The translations under genes and the position numbers were made by a program. From contig JAQXIG010000063.1 in the NCBI GenBank assembly GCA_029007685.1, positions 1-10,313 on the forward strand: 10,313 bases of DNA, written 5' to 3'. Within the stretch, counting starts at the first letter, position 1; the number at the start of each line of letters is the position of its first letter. The notes under the pieces are model-generated. The model saw only the letters and a list, made by a program, of their open reading frames with translations, was not told where the DNA came from and did not search any database. This document shows positions 6,357 to 10,313 of the stretch, one piece after another. The stretch is from a bacterium (GTDB lineage Bacteria; Bacillota_I; Bacilli_A; RF39; UBA660).

Positions 6357-6388
6357 GTGCTAGGATAATCCTAGCACTTTTCAATTTT
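6357..6388 (+). terminator. Intrinsic terminator of the DUF1292 / coiled-coil operon
   Basis: GTGCTAGGA (6357-6365) pairs perfectly with TCCTAGCAC (6369-6377) around a 3-nt loop. The following TTTTCAATTTT is T-rich. It starts 33 bp after the stop codon and is the most GC-rich hairpin in the window. Confidence 0.88.
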
Positions 6389-6469
6389 AGTCATAAAAAT
6401 AAAATGTTTGATTTCTAAAAAAGAAAAAGATGCTGATGATTCACAAACAGTCCCTTAGTCCGTAAGAAC

Positions 6470-6504
6470 TTATTTATCGTAAATAAACACTAATTTTTTT
6501 AGTG
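6470..6504. repeat. Two adjacent small inverted repeats upstream of yutH
   Basis: TTATTTA (6470-6476) pairs with TAAATAA (6480-6486), and CACTAA (6488-6493) pairs with TTAGTG (6499-6504). Both are perfect but short and AT-rich. They lie just upstream of the putative sporulation -10 box of yutH and could be operator-like sites or a weak terminator. Confidence 0.35.
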
Positions 6505-6509
6505 CTTAC

Positions 6510-6527
6510 TTCATATGTTTTAATGGG
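6510..6527 (+). promoter_or_regulatory. Putative sporulation-sigma -10 region of yutH
   Basis: TTCATATGTTTTAATGGG is the counterpart of the block before yunB, differing at 2 of 18 positions. CATATGTT at 6512-6519 would be the -10 element, 26 bp before the chosen yutH start. The end of the block merges with the SD (GGGTGA at 6525-6530). Confidence 0.45.
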
Positions 6528-6537
6528 TGAATGTTCT

Positions 6538-7455
6538 ATGAAAGATTTTATTAACTATTATTATCAATTTAATATTACAGATCTTCACCTGTGTCATGGA
6601 AAATATTTTTTTTTATATAATGGTAATCACTATATGTTTAAAGTTTGTGAATATGCTAATGATATTGAAGAAATTTTTCTTTTATCAGAATATATAAATC
6701 ATGACAACAAGTTTTATCATCATTTAGTTCATAATAAAAATAATTCACTGATTACTATGATTGATCATAAACCATTTGTTTTATTAAAATTAAGCAATAT
6801 TATGAATGCTAGTATATCTTTGTTTGATATCAAGGTTAATGATTTTGTACCATCTCGAGAAAGATTTCAACGATTGAATCATTTTCATTGGGTTTTGTTT
6901 TGGGAGAAAAAGGTTGATTATTTTGAAATGCAGATCATGAGTCGACAAGCAGATTTCTATACTATTTTACCTATGTTTCATTACTTTGTAGGAATGGCAG
7001 AAAATGCAATTCAGTACTTGAAAACAGTATTAGGGAATAAAAGATTAGATAGATTGGAAAATCTAGTTGTATCACATAGAAGATTCACAAAAAATATGAC
7101 TTTAGTTGATTTTTATGATCCGACTAATTTGATTATTGATCATAGAGCTCGTGATATTACAGAATTCTTGAAGTATTCTTTTTTTTCTACTCCTTATGAT
7201 TTGAAAACCATACATGACTATTTTGAAATAATTTCTTTGTCGGATTTTGAAGCCCATTTGGTTTTTGCAAGATTGTTATTTCCTACCTTTTATTTCGATG
7301 CTTTGGAGTTTAGTTTAAGGTCTGGCAGTTTTTCTGAATTATATGTTTTTGAGAGTAAGATCGATGATTACCAATTTTTTATCAACGAAATATATAACTA
7401 TTTAAGCAAAAAAATTTTAATTCAACCAATTAATTGGATTATAAAAAAAATGTAA
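6538..7455 (+). CDS. yutH: YutH-like spore coat protein (CotS/APH-fold family)
   Basis: The 305-aa protein looks like YutH, a spore-coat-associated member of the CotS group that shares the aminoglycoside-phosphotransferase fold. Visible points are an N-terminal lobe with the FFLYNGNHYMFKVCEY strand pair (about 25-40), HWVLFWEKKVDYFEMQIM at about 117-134, VVSHRRFTKNMTLVDFYDP at 177-195 where active kinases carry the HGD...N loop, and IIDHRARDITEFLKY at about 199-213. In that loop Arg182 stands where the catalytic Asp is expected, so the protein is probably a pseudokinase. Its neighbours yunB, yutD and yutI are also found together in B. subtilis, which supports the call. ATG 6538 is chosen because GGGTGA at 6525-6530 is 7 nt upstream; GTG 6502 and ATG 6523 lie in or before the presumed promoter. 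It is somewhat shorter than B. subtilis YutH. Confidence 0.72.
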   Translation: MKDFINYYYQFNITDLHLCHGKYFFLYNGNHYMFKVCEYANDIEEIFLLSEYINHDNKFYHHLVHNKNNSLITMIDHKPFVLLKLSNIMNASISLFDIKVNDFVPSRERFQRLNHFHWVLFWEKKVDYFEMQIMSRQADFYTILPMFHYFVGMAENAIQYLKTVLGNKRLDRLENLVVSHRRFTKNMTLVDFYDPTNLIIDHRARDITEFLKYSFFSTPYDLKTIHDYFEIISLSDFEAHLVFARLLFPTFYFDALEFSLRSGSFSELYVFESKIDDYQFFINEIYNYLSKKILIQPINWIIKKM

Positions 7456-7472
7456 ATTATTCATTTACATTT
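7441..7472 (-). terminator. Terminator shared by convergent yutH and yutI ends
   Basis: AAATGTAAAT (7448-7457) and ATTTACATTT (7463-7472) form a perfect 10-bp stem with a 5-nt loop. It includes both stop codons and the last codons of both genes. On the minus strand it is followed by a U run (complement of 7443-7450), so it is best suited to end yutI. For yutH the downstream tail is only three T before CTGACC, so termination there should be weaker. Confidence 0.75.
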
Positions 7473-7690
7473 CTGACCTCTATTACTTCTGGAATCTCAT
7501 TTATGATTGCAGTTTCTATATTTTCTTTTAGTGTTATTTGTCTCATTGGGCAGTTTGCACAATGACCTAATAATTTGATGTAAACTATTCCATCTTCATA
7601 TTTAACATATTCTAGATCTCCACCATCATCGATTAGATATGGTTTGATTTTATCTAAAATCTCTACAACTCTTTTTTCTATTTCTTTCAT
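7457..7690 (-). CDS. yutI: NifU-like C-terminal domain Fe-S scaffold protein (YutI)
   Basis: The 77-aa protein is a stand-alone NifU C-terminal (Nfu) domain, which binds or hands over Fe-S clusters in the cytoplasm. Family features are KIKPYLIDDGGDLEYV at about 14-29, the cluster-binding CxxC in LLGHCANCPMRQITLKENIE (Cys44 and Cys47), and the closing helix and strand IINEIPEVIEV. It is close in length and sequence to B. subtilis YutI, which lies in the same chromosomal neighbourhood. I start at the ATG ending at 7690: GGTGAT (complement of 7694-7699) is 3 nt upstream and a consensus promoter overlaps the longer ORF, ruling out the 25 extra N-terminal codons reaching 7765. The stop lies 1 bp from the yutH stop, in convergent orientation. 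Confidence 0.93.
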   Translation of the reverse strand: MKEIEKRVVEILDKIKPYLIDDGGDLEYVKYEDGIVYIKLLGHCANCPMRQITLKENIETAIINEIPEVIEVRNVNE

Positions 7691-7705
7691 TTTATCACCA
7701 TTTTT

Positions 7706-7734
7706 ATTATATGACATTAATAATATTAATTCAA
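7706..7734 (-). promoter_or_regulatory. Sigma-A type promoter of yutI
   Basis: On the minus strand TTGAAT (complement of 7729-7734) and a perfect TATAAT (complement of 7706-7711) are separated by 17 bp. The predicted leader is only about 10 nt and consists almost entirely of the SD. Confidence 0.75.
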
Positions 7735-7759
7735 TAATAAAATGTTTGGGCTGTAGGAT

Positions 7760-7805
7760 AAACACATGAGTTTTTGGGACTTATGTGTTTTGTTGTTTCG
7801 TTTTA
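7760..7805 (+). terminator. Orphan intrinsic terminator-like hairpin
   Basis: AAACACATGAGT (7760-7771) pairs with ACTTATGTGTTT (7779-7790) over 12 bp with one G-U pair and a 7-nt loop, and is followed on the plus strand by TGTTGTTTCGTTTT. No plus-strand gene ends here. It could be a back-up terminator for yutH read-through, or a remnant from the decayed region to the right. Confidence 0.5.
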
Positions 7806-8175
7806 TCAATCTTGACAATTAAAAATATTTCTTATTTCATTTCTGAAATAAAAAGTTGTATTCAAGTCGGATTCGTTCTAGTCATATTTAAACATTTTTT
7901 AATATGTTTGCATAAATTTTAGTATGGCTAACATTGTTTTTTATTGTTGTTATAAATTTTTTGTTCCATTTTTATCAAACACTTTATGATTATCTTTAAA
8001 AAAAATATATATCTAATAGTACGGTGCACGTATAAAATATTTCCAACTTCCATTTTGATTCTACGGTTTTTGAAAATAACTCTATATTATTTAAAAAACT
8101 AATAATGTAATATCGATTCTTAATCATATTTCTAGCTCGGACTAACGATTTTAACCTAAGCTATTTCTTTCTTTC

Positions 8176-8277
8176 ATGGCCAATGACTCTATTTATGACC
8201 ACTCATTACATCTGGATAAAACTGCAGATAAAGTAATGAATATGATATATTCAAATTTATGTTTAATATTAGAATGA
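8176..8277 (+). other. 33-codon plus-strand ORF, doubtful
   Basis: An ATG at 8176 opens 33 codons with a balanced soluble composition (MANDSIYDHSLHLDK at the start) ending at TGA 8275-8277. I see no SD or promoter upstream, and an in-frame stop lies a few codons before the ATG. It may be a relic or chance; it is recorded because its composition is less biased than the surrounding AT-rich DNA. Confidence 0.15.
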
Positions 8278-8294
8278 TATCTAGTATCGTTTTA

Positions 8295-8399
8295 CTATAT
8301 AACATCATTTATTTCTTCATTTGTCAATTTATCAAAATTAATATTTATCTCATTAAGTATTTTAATTATTTCCATTAATTTACTGCACTTTTTGTTCAT
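8295..8399 (-). CDS. Possible 34-aa small protein or start of a broken gene
   Basis: The minus strand has ATG at 8399-8397 followed by 34 codons, starting MNKKCSKLMEIIKILNE and ending NEEINDVI before TAG. The composition is that of a charged amphipathic helix. A near-consensus promoter lies directly upstream, with its -10 box 18 nt from the ATG, but the SD is poor (only TCAGAG next to the ATG). After the stop a different frame continues open with KTILDIILILN, resembling ETILVLELLLE in the larger open stretch at 8547-8789, so this may be the 5' end of a frameshifted gene. I do not recognise a family. The evidence is the promoter placement only. Confidence 0.25.
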   Translation of the reverse strand: MNKKCSKLMEIIKILNEININFDKLTNEEINDVI

Positions 8400-8417
8400 C
8401 TCTGACTATCTTTTTCT

Positions 8418-8446
8418 ATTATACATCAAAAAAACGTAAGTATCAA
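8418..8446 (-). promoter_or_regulatory. Near-consensus promoter in the gene-poor region
   Basis: On the minus strand TTGATA (complement of 8441-8446, 5 of 6 consensus) and TATAAT (complement of 8418-8423, 6 of 6) are 17 bp apart. It points at the 34-codon ORF at 8295-8399. The -35 box overlaps a terminator-like hairpin. Confidence 0.6.
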
Positions 8447-8457
8447 AAACTTATACG
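8428..8457 (-). terminator. Terminator-like hairpin overlapping the small-ORF promoter
   Basis: On the minus strand CGT-AAGT (with an AT bulge) pairs with ACTTACG, followed by seven T (complement of 8428-8434). It could end transcription coming from the open stretches at 8547-9218. The bulged stem makes this tentative. Confidence 0.4.
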
Positions 8458-8546
8458 CTTATATAGGTGATTACTATGATAGTGTAACTTCCTATTAGAG
8501 TATACACAAGAAGATTGAAATTATAACTTCTGAATAAGGAAAAATC

Positions 8547-9218
8547 TCATTCATTTTCGCTATATTTGCATTCTGTAGTGTCATAAGATTTACAATATAG
8601 ATGACGAATACTCAAGAGTATACATAATGGCAATAACGTTATTTGAAAATCATTTTTATTCACGAGTTCCAGTAATAATTCAAGTACTAGTATCGTTTCA
8701 TATACTAATTTCTTTATTTTCTCAAAATCATAGATCACTAAATTCATTAGAAAATTTAATCCATTGATTTTCTGAATTGTAATAAGCACAAAAGTTTTTC
8801 TTTATGGACTTGTTTGAAAAGAAATTATTCATCAACCATCGCATATAATTTCTTGCTAATAACTTTAATAGTTTCGTAAGAAACAGTCGACAGTTCCCAT
8901 CTTTTGATCACTCCATAGATTGTTTGATAAAGTACTGTATTTATTTTAAAACATTTTAAGATATTAAGTAGAGAAGTATGAATAGCTAGAGGGCAAGAGA
9001 AGATTTGGTTAGCATTTGTTCTAAGAGTATTATGAATGAATAGGAATGTGATAATAAGATCATATCCTTGATAATGAGATAATTCGGGCACTTTATCGAC
9101 ATAAAGAAATTTTCTTTATAGTAATTTCTATAAAAAGTAATAGAGTAATAGAAAACTGTTTACCTATTATTTTGGCAATATCAGAAAGCCTCCTTTTAAC
9201 AATTTGAAATAATTTATT
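8547..9218 (-). pseudogene. Possible decayed gene or genes, family unknown
   Basis: Three open stretches follow one another on the minus strand. Positions 9093-9218 encode 41 residues including KRRLSDIAKIIGKQ, which looks like a helix-turn-helix half. Positions 8825-9091 (openable back to about 9115) encode LYVDKVPELSHYQGYDLIIT and end SKKLYAMVDE. Positions 8547-8789 encode KIKKLVYETILVLELLLELV and end CKYSENE. Each begins just after a stop in its own frame, with only GTG starts and no good SD for the second and third, as expected of a frameshifted gene. A good SD-like AAAAGGAGG (complement of 9189-9197) lies within the first stretch, not before a start. They may instead be unrelated chance frames. 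No family is recognised, so no function is assigned. Confidence 0.25.
9101..9119. repeat. 19-bp near-perfect palindrome
   Basis: ATAAAGAAA and TTTCTTTAT flank a single central T. It lies between two of the minus-strand open stretches. An operator or a hairpin is possible, but AT-rich chance is not excluded. Confidence 0.4.
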
Positions 9219-9271
9219 TTAAAAATCCAGAATGACTTTAATATATTTATTATAGTTAAGGAAAAAATGAC

Positions 9272-9321
9272 AAGTATAGAGAAAATCTTTGATAGTTTTC
9301 TCTAATTATTGATTTATACTT
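9272..9321. repeat. Nested inverted repeats
   Basis: TAGAGAAAA (9277-9285) pairs with TTTTCTCTA (9296-9304) around a 10-nt loop. An outer pair, AAGTATA (9272-9278) with TATACTT (9315-9321), overlaps the inner arm by two bases. The tail is AT-rich but has no clean T run on either strand. Confidence 0.45.
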
Positions 9322-9448
9322 AAAACTGCTAATTTTCTTGTTTCATTATTAAACTTTGTGTTATATTAAACATTCGAGAACTGCCTTTACTATGATTTTG
9401 CTATAGTAGTTTTAACATAAATCTCTCTTTTTGTATTATTATCTGATA

Positions 9449-9492
9449 AAGATTGCACTATCGATTCCATAAGATTGCACTATCGATTCCAT
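9449..9492 (+). repeat. Perfect 22-bp tandem duplication upstream of the S1-protein promoter
   Basis: Two identical 22-bp units, beginning AAGATTGCACTATCGATT, occupy 9449-9470 and 9471-9492 without a gap. Each contains the palindrome ATCGAT (9460-9465 and 9482-9487). The second unit ends 7 bp before the -35 hexamer of the next promoter. The 22-bp period is about two helical turns, so two bound proteins would face the same side. Confidence 0.9.
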
Positions 9493-9499
9493 AGACTTG

Positions 9500-9528
9500 T
9501 TGCGTTATTTTTGCTTTTTTGATATAAT
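9500..9528 (+). promoter_or_regulatory. Promoter of the S1-domain protein gene
   Basis: TATAAT at 9523-9528 is perfect; TTGCGT at 9500-9505 is a partial -35 hexamer 17 bp upstream. The weak -35 box and the tandem repeat directly upstream would suit activator control. The -10 box lies within the longer upstream ORF, which excludes the TTG start at 9497. Confidence 0.7.
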
Positions 9529-9547
9529 GATGCAAGAAGGCGATAGT

Positions 9548-9895
9548 ATGTTTAAATATGAAAAAGGTAAAATTGTGAGCGGTTGTGTTACTGGTGTTGA
9601 AAATTATGGTGTATTTGTTGGCTTAGATGAGTTCTATTGTGGGTTGATACATATTTCGGAAATTTCAAATACATTCGTCAAAGATATTAATGATTATGTC
9701 AGTGTCGGAGAAACTATTAGGGTTAAGGTTGTGGATGTTGATGAGGAAAATTATCATATCAAGCTAAGTATTAAGGATATTAATTACCGTGTTAACTACC
9801 GAAATCGTTCTCCCATTATTGAGGTTGGCTCTGGTTTTGATCCACTAAAAAAACAATTAAGAGTGTGGATGAATCAAAAAAAAGATAAAAAGTAA
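9548..9895 (+). CDS. yugI: S1 RNA-binding domain protein (YugI/GSP13/CvfD type)
   Basis: The 115-aa protein has one S1 (OB-fold) domain at about residues 5-77: GKIVSGCVTGVENYGVFVGL, GLIHISEIS, then VKDINDYVSVGETIRVKVVDVDEE and IKLSIKDI. A short basic linker leads to GFDPLKKQLRVWM at 97-109, matching the GF-x-LK-x-L-x-x-W tail of B. subtilis YugI (general stress protein 13). Family members bind RNA or ribosomes, and the pneumococcal relative CvfD acts as a post-transcriptional regulator. Partners here are unknown. I start at ATG 9548 because AAGAAGG at 9534-9540 is 7 nt upstream and the -10 box precedes it. No strong terminator follows; only AAAGT/ACTTT around an A-run before the tRNA promoter. 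Confidence 0.88.
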   Translation: MFKYEKGKIVSGCVTGVENYGVFVGLDEFYCGLIHISEISNTFVKDINDYVSVGETIRVKVVDVDEENYHIKLSIKDINYRVNYRNRSPIIEVGSGFDPLKKQLRVWMNQKKDKK

Positions 9896-9915
9896 AAAAA
9901 AAAACTTTATTAGTA

Positions 9916-9945
9916 TTGACAAATTATTTTACTATATGTTATATT
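9916..9945 (+). promoter_or_regulatory. tRNA operon promoter
   Basis: A consensus TTGACA at 9916-9921 and TATATT at 9940-9945 are 18 bp apart, with TGT at 9937-9939 giving a TGn extended -10. It lies 28 bp before the first tRNA. Confidence 0.85.
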
Positions 9946-9973
9946 TAGTAATGTCAAATCATTGAATTGATTT

Positions 9974-10050
9974 GGGCGATTAGCTCAGTTGGTTAGAGCA
10001 CTTGCCTTACAAGCAAGGGGTCATAGGTTCGAGTCCTATATCGCCCACCA
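9974..10050 (+). tRNA. tRNA-Val (anticodon UAC)
   Basis: Complete 77-nt cloverleaf. The acceptor GGGCGAT pairs with ATCGCCC, the D arm is GCTC/GAGC, the anticodon stem CTTGC/GCAAG holds the loop CTTACAA with TAC, and the T arm is ATAGG-TTCGAGT-CCTAT. CCA is encoded. First gene of the array. Confidence 0.97.
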
Positions 10051-10053
10051 TTT

Positions 10054-10129
10054 GCCGAAATAGCTCAATTGGTAGAGCAATTGATTTGTAATCAATAGGT
10101 TACGGGTTCGATTCCTGTTTTCGGCACCA
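10054..10129 (+). tRNA. tRNA-Thr (anticodon UGU)
   Basis: Complete 76-nt cloverleaf. The acceptor GCCGAAA pairs with TTTCGGC, the D arm is GCTC/GAGC, the anticodon stem ATTGA/TCAAT holds TTTGTAA with TGT, and the T loop is TTCGATT. CCA is encoded. Only 3 bp separate it from tRNA-Val. Confidence 0.97.
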
Positions 10130-10136
10130 TTTTTTT

Positions 10137-10220
10137 GGAGAGATAGCGAAGTGGCTAAACGCGACAGACTGTAAATCTGTTCCTTCGGGTTCGATGGTTC
10201 GAATCCATCTCTCTCCACCA
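10137..10220 (+). tRNA. tRNA-Tyr (anticodon GUA)
   Basis: 84-nt class II tRNA with a long variable arm. The acceptor GGAGAGA pairs with TCTCTCC, the anticodon stem ACAGA/TCTGT holds CTGTAAA with GTA, the variable arm spans TCCTTCGGGTTCG, and the T loop is TTCGAAT. CCA is encoded. The long variable arm is typical of bacterial tRNA-Tyr. Confidence 0.97.
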
Positions 10221-10226
10221 CGTTAT

Positions 10227-10301
10227 TGCCTCGTAGCCAAGTGGTAAGGCACGAGACTTTGACTCTCGCATGCGCTAGTTCGAATCTAGCCGAGGCAACC
10301 A
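10227..10301 (+). tRNA. tRNA-Gln (anticodon UUG)
   Basis: Complete 75-nt cloverleaf. The acceptor TGCCTCG pairs with CGAGGCA, the D arm is GCC/GGC, the anticodon stem CGAGA/TCTCG holds CTTTGAC with TTG, and the T arm is GCTAG-TTCGAAT-CTAGC. CCA is encoded. The array may continue past the window end. Confidence 0.97.
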
Positions 10302-10313
10302 ATCATTTATGTC

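Larger units (their letters stand above)
7766..9496. other. Gene-poor region without a recognisable intact gene
   Basis: These 1.7 kb break up in all frames. The longest open stretches are on the minus strand: 8825-9091 (88 codons), 8547-8789 (80 codons) and 9093-9218 (41 codons). None has a family match I can name. Also present are a 34-codon minus-strand ORF with a good promoter (8295-8399), a 33-codon plus-strand ORF (8176-8277), a perfect 8-bp hairpin at 7832-7851 (TTATTTCA/TGAAATAA), a 9-bp hairpin at 9277-9304, a 19-bp palindrome at 9101-9119, and a 22-bp tandem duplication at the right edge. From 7850 to 8160 I see nothing beyond AT-rich DNA. The picture is of accessory DNA in decay; I found no terminal inverted repeats or transposase motif. 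Confidence 0.6.

Noticed and set aside
7812..7840. TTGACA at 7812-7817 as a plus-strand promoter
   Set aside because: No acceptable -10 box lies 16-18 bp downstream and no gene follows.
9093..9101. TTATCGACA as a DnaA box and the AT-rich island as an origin
   Set aside because: It is a single site with one mismatch, without a cluster or neighbouring dnaA/dnaN genes.
8825..9115. Resemblance of YDLIITFLFIHNTLRTN to the LLxTGLR box of tyrosine recombinases
   Set aside because: Only a loose hydrophobic pattern plus one Arg; the His-x-x-Arg and Tyr motifs are absent, so no integrase is claimed.
9093..9218. KRRLSDIAKIIGKQ as the helix-turn-helix of an IS30-type transposase
   Set aside because: No DDE residues, no terminal inverted repeats and no target duplication could be found nearby.
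9887..9912. AAAGT/ACTTT around an A-run as a terminator of the S1 gene
   Set aside because: The stem is only 5 bp and is not followed by a T run on the plus strand.
10036..10302. 88-codon minus-strand ORF with DGFEPSNPKEQ- and RNRTRNLL-like strings
   Set aside because: It is the reverse strand of four complete tRNA genes; such strings are a well-known spurious translation of tRNA arrays.

Overview
The window comes from a low-GC, endospore-forming member of the Bacillota, probably class Bacilli or a close relative such as the Erysipelotrichia. Evidence: AT-rich DNA, Gram-positive Shine-Dalgarno (SD) sites, UGA used as an ordinary stop, tRNA genes that encode their CCA ends, and three sporulation families seen in Bacillus subtilis (SpmA/SpmB, YunB, YutH). 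I cannot name the genus.

Layout. Positions 1-1368 hold the 3' end of a D,D-carboxypeptidase gene overlapping spmA, which overlaps spmB; this is the B. subtilis dacB-spmA-spmB order for spore-core dehydration. After a 313-bp spacer, rluB (23S rRNA pseudouridine synthase) has its own strong promoter and ends at a 15-bp hairpin facing a minus-strand [4Fe-4S] ferredoxin. Divergent from the ferredoxin is a gene for an unrecognised acidic protein with one C-terminal membrane anchor (2799-3644).

Positions 3852-7690 are a condensed version of the B. subtilis yun/yut neighbourhood: yunB, yutD, yutH, and yutI on the opposite strand. A two-gene operon is inserted between yutD and yutH: a DUF1292 protein and an unrecognised 338-aa coiled-coil protein. 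The segments upstream of yunB and yutH, both presumed mother-cell sporulation genes, share a near-identical 18-bp block that looks like a sporulation-sigma -10 region.

Positions 7766-9496 have no intact gene I can recognise. They hold short open stretches, mostly on the minus strand, together with hairpins, palindromes and one good minus-strand promoter ahead of a 34-codon ORF. I read this as decayed accessory DNA.

At 9548 a small S1-domain RNA-binding protein (YugI/GSP13/CvfD type) follows a promoter flanked by a perfect 22-bp tandem duplication. The window ends in a tRNA operon with a consensus promoter and four genes: Val(UAC), Thr(UGU), Tyr(GUA), Gln(UUG).

For six genes the SD spacing or the position of a promoter -10 box argues for a start downstream of the longest possible ORF: spmA, yutD, DUF1292, yutH, yutI and the S1 gene. 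I annotated those later starts.

The most interesting items are the shared yunB/yutH promoter block, the alternative hairpins ahead of yunB, the two unrecognised proteins at 2799 and 5307, and the 22-bp tandem repeat. I found no convincing defence system, CRISPR array or intact mobile element.
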